Shown one piece after another: positions 62,211 through 64,000 of a DNA stretch of 64,000 nt. The notes below the pieces were generated by a model. It saw nothing but the letters and a program-made list of their open reading frames with translations. It was not told where the DNA came from and ran no database searches. Origin of the DNA: Chloroflexia bacterium (lineage in GTDB: Bacteria; Chloroflexota; Chloroflexia; Thermobaculales; Thermobaculaceae). Location: NCBI GenBank assembly GCA_030446765.1, contig JAUJMR010000003.1, positions 179,499 to 243,498 of the forward strand, given 5' to 3'. The first letter of the stretch is position 1; each line of letters starts with the position of its first letter. Position numbers and translations under genes: made by a program.

Positions 62211-63512
62211 GGTACGCTTAGGGAGTGACCGCATCCGGTCCTGGTCCGTCAGACTCCCATATCGTTCGAGAAGCTCGCGTTGCTCGGGAGTACTCCGCTC
62301 CTTCAGCCATACCAGGGGCTGATGCATGAACCGGTTCAGCATAGAATGTGAGAGCGCCTCCACGGCGGCGCGTTCCTGCTCAGTGAGATCAGGCAGTTGG
62401 CGTAGCGCGTCCGCGAGCTCGTCCTCGCACCTGCTCGGCTCGGGCTCGAAGGTGCTGTACGAGGGGTACTGCCTCGCGCTCGCGCTGCCACTGCGCGTAT
62501 CGAGTGGCCCAAGCGTCGATGTTCCGCTTCGCGCGCCGTGCAGCCGCGGGCGATGTTTGTTGCGCTCGCACAGGTCCTGAATGTTATCCATGTCGTACAG
62601 CAGCACCCCGGGCACCCGCGCTGCGGCTCGACATTGCGCGGCAGAGCGATATCGATCACCAGCAGCGGCCGCTCGCCGCGGTCGGTGAGCGCTCCATGGA
62701 GCATTGCCCGCGACACGAGCGGTTCCGTCGAGGAGGAGCAGGCGAGGAGCATGTCCGTGTTGCGCGCCTCGGACAAGGCGTCGAACGCGACGGCTTCACC
62801 CTGGAGCTCGGAAGCCAGCGCGTCCTTGGCGCGCGGCAGTGCGATTCGTGATCGCGATCCTTCCGCGCCGGCAGACCGCAGGTTCAGCGCGGCGACCGCC
62901 CCGTGGCGCCTGCTCCCAGCACGAGCACGTTCCGGTCCGCCAGGCTGCAAGTCCGGCGAGCGAGCTCCACGGCGGCGTGCGCAACGGATGTCGCGCCTCG
63001 TGCCACGACCGTCTGAGAGCGAATCTCCTTGCCGGCCTGCAGGGCGTATCGGAACAGCGTGTTGAGCGCGGGGCCGACCGTGCCGGTTGCGCGCCAACTC
63101 GCACGCCTGCCGGACCTGCCCGAGGATCTGCCCCTCACCGAGCACGACGGAGTCCAGGCCTGATGCCACGGCGAGCAGATGGCGCACCGCGTCCTCACCG
63201 GTGTGCGTGTACGAATGGGCCGCGATCTCGCTTTCCGGCACGCGCGTGTGCGCTGAAAGCGCCCGGAGCAGAGCGGCCACGTCGTTCTCCTGCGTCACCG
63301 CGTATATCTCCGTGCGGTTACAGGTGGAGAGTGCGACAACCTCGCGCGGCGGGCGCGAGGCTCAGCAGCAGTTCGCGCACTCCCTGCGACGGAAGCGAGA
63401 GGCGATCGCGAAGGTCTATATCGGCGGTGAGATGGTTGACTCCGAGCAGTTGTACCGTCGCTGCGGATCCCCGGCTCTCGTCCGTTTTGGCATGCTCAAA
63501 CATCGTGTCCAC
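62211..63512 (-). CDS. hemA: Glutamyl-tRNA reductase, several apparent frameshifts; reads into hemL without a stop
   Basis: '[22 protein letters not shown]' // '[45 protein letters not shown]' // '[35 protein letters not shown]'. Confidence 0.92.
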
Positions 63513-63564
63513 TACTTATAGTATAACGCAGGAGGGGGCGAAACCTTCTCCGGTTTGCACCGTT

Positions 63565-64000
63565 CTACGCCCTGCCTGCGGCCAGCCCACGCCGCGCGGC
63601 CTCCCGCAGGGCGAGCATGTTCGCCGCCACGCCGCCCGCTCCCGTAGATCGCGGACCCGGCGACGAGCACGCCGCCGGCGGCGACGATCTCGGCTGCCGT
63701 CTGCGGGCCGATGCCGCCGTCCACTTCGATATCTACGTGCAGGTTCTGCTCGCGAGCATCTCGCGCAGCCTCCGAACCTTCCGCGTACTCTCGGGGATGA
63801 AGCGCTGCCCGCCAAAGCCGGGGTTCACGCTCATCAAGGCACCTGGTCCACTACGGGCAGTACCTCCTCGATGGCGGCGAGGGGCGTGCTGGGGTTGATC
63901 GCGACGCTCGCACGCCGGCCTCGCGAATGGCGGCGAGTTGCCGGTGCAGGTGAGGGGCGACCTCCTGATGGATCGTGATGATGTCGGCACCGGCCTCGGC
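63565..64000 (-). CDS. rpe: Ribulose-phosphate 3-epimerase (5' truncated by window; apparent frameshifts)
   Basis: '[42 protein letters not shown]' // '[28 protein letters not shown]' // '[30 protein letters not shown]'. Confidence 0.92.

Overview
A GC-rich bacterial window of about 64 kb. Gene content (YmdB-SpoVS neighbours, DUF3105, DUF2171/PRC, DUF2382, CsbD, KaiC-like) would fit a Chloroflexota-type genome, but that assignment is inference. About 45 protein-coding loci can be supported. Well-preserved genes include psuG, a D-2-hydroxyacid dehydrogenase, an SH3b-3D-domain protein, DedA, CsbD, a class-III aminotransferase, glcD, an Ldh-family oxidoreductase, AlaX, MGMT/Ogt, an ECF sigma/anti-sigma pair, DMT and MFS transporters, an S9 peptidase and ilvD. 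Many others read only through frame changes: ymdB, spoVS, ycaQ-like, fumC, a GT2, ftsH, hemA, hemL, a phosphotriesterase, a CPBP protease and rpe. This suggests an indel-prone assembly, real decay, or both. There are two adjacent tRNA-Glu genes (CUC, UUC) and several clear hairpin terminators. The most unusual features are: (i) a dispersed family of about 130-bp nested-palindrome (MITE/REP-like) elements, nine copies; (ii) a short resolvase-like protein whose catalytic Ser motif seems to be missing, flanked by two oppositely oriented copies of that element; (iii) a 2.2-kb tandem duplication of a dioxygenase plus secreted-protein locus with one strongly decayed copy; (iv) a KaiC N-terminus joined in frame to a histidine-kinase ATPase domain; (v) an uninterrupted HemA-to-HemL reading frame. 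No CRISPR array, rRNA or intact transposase was seen.
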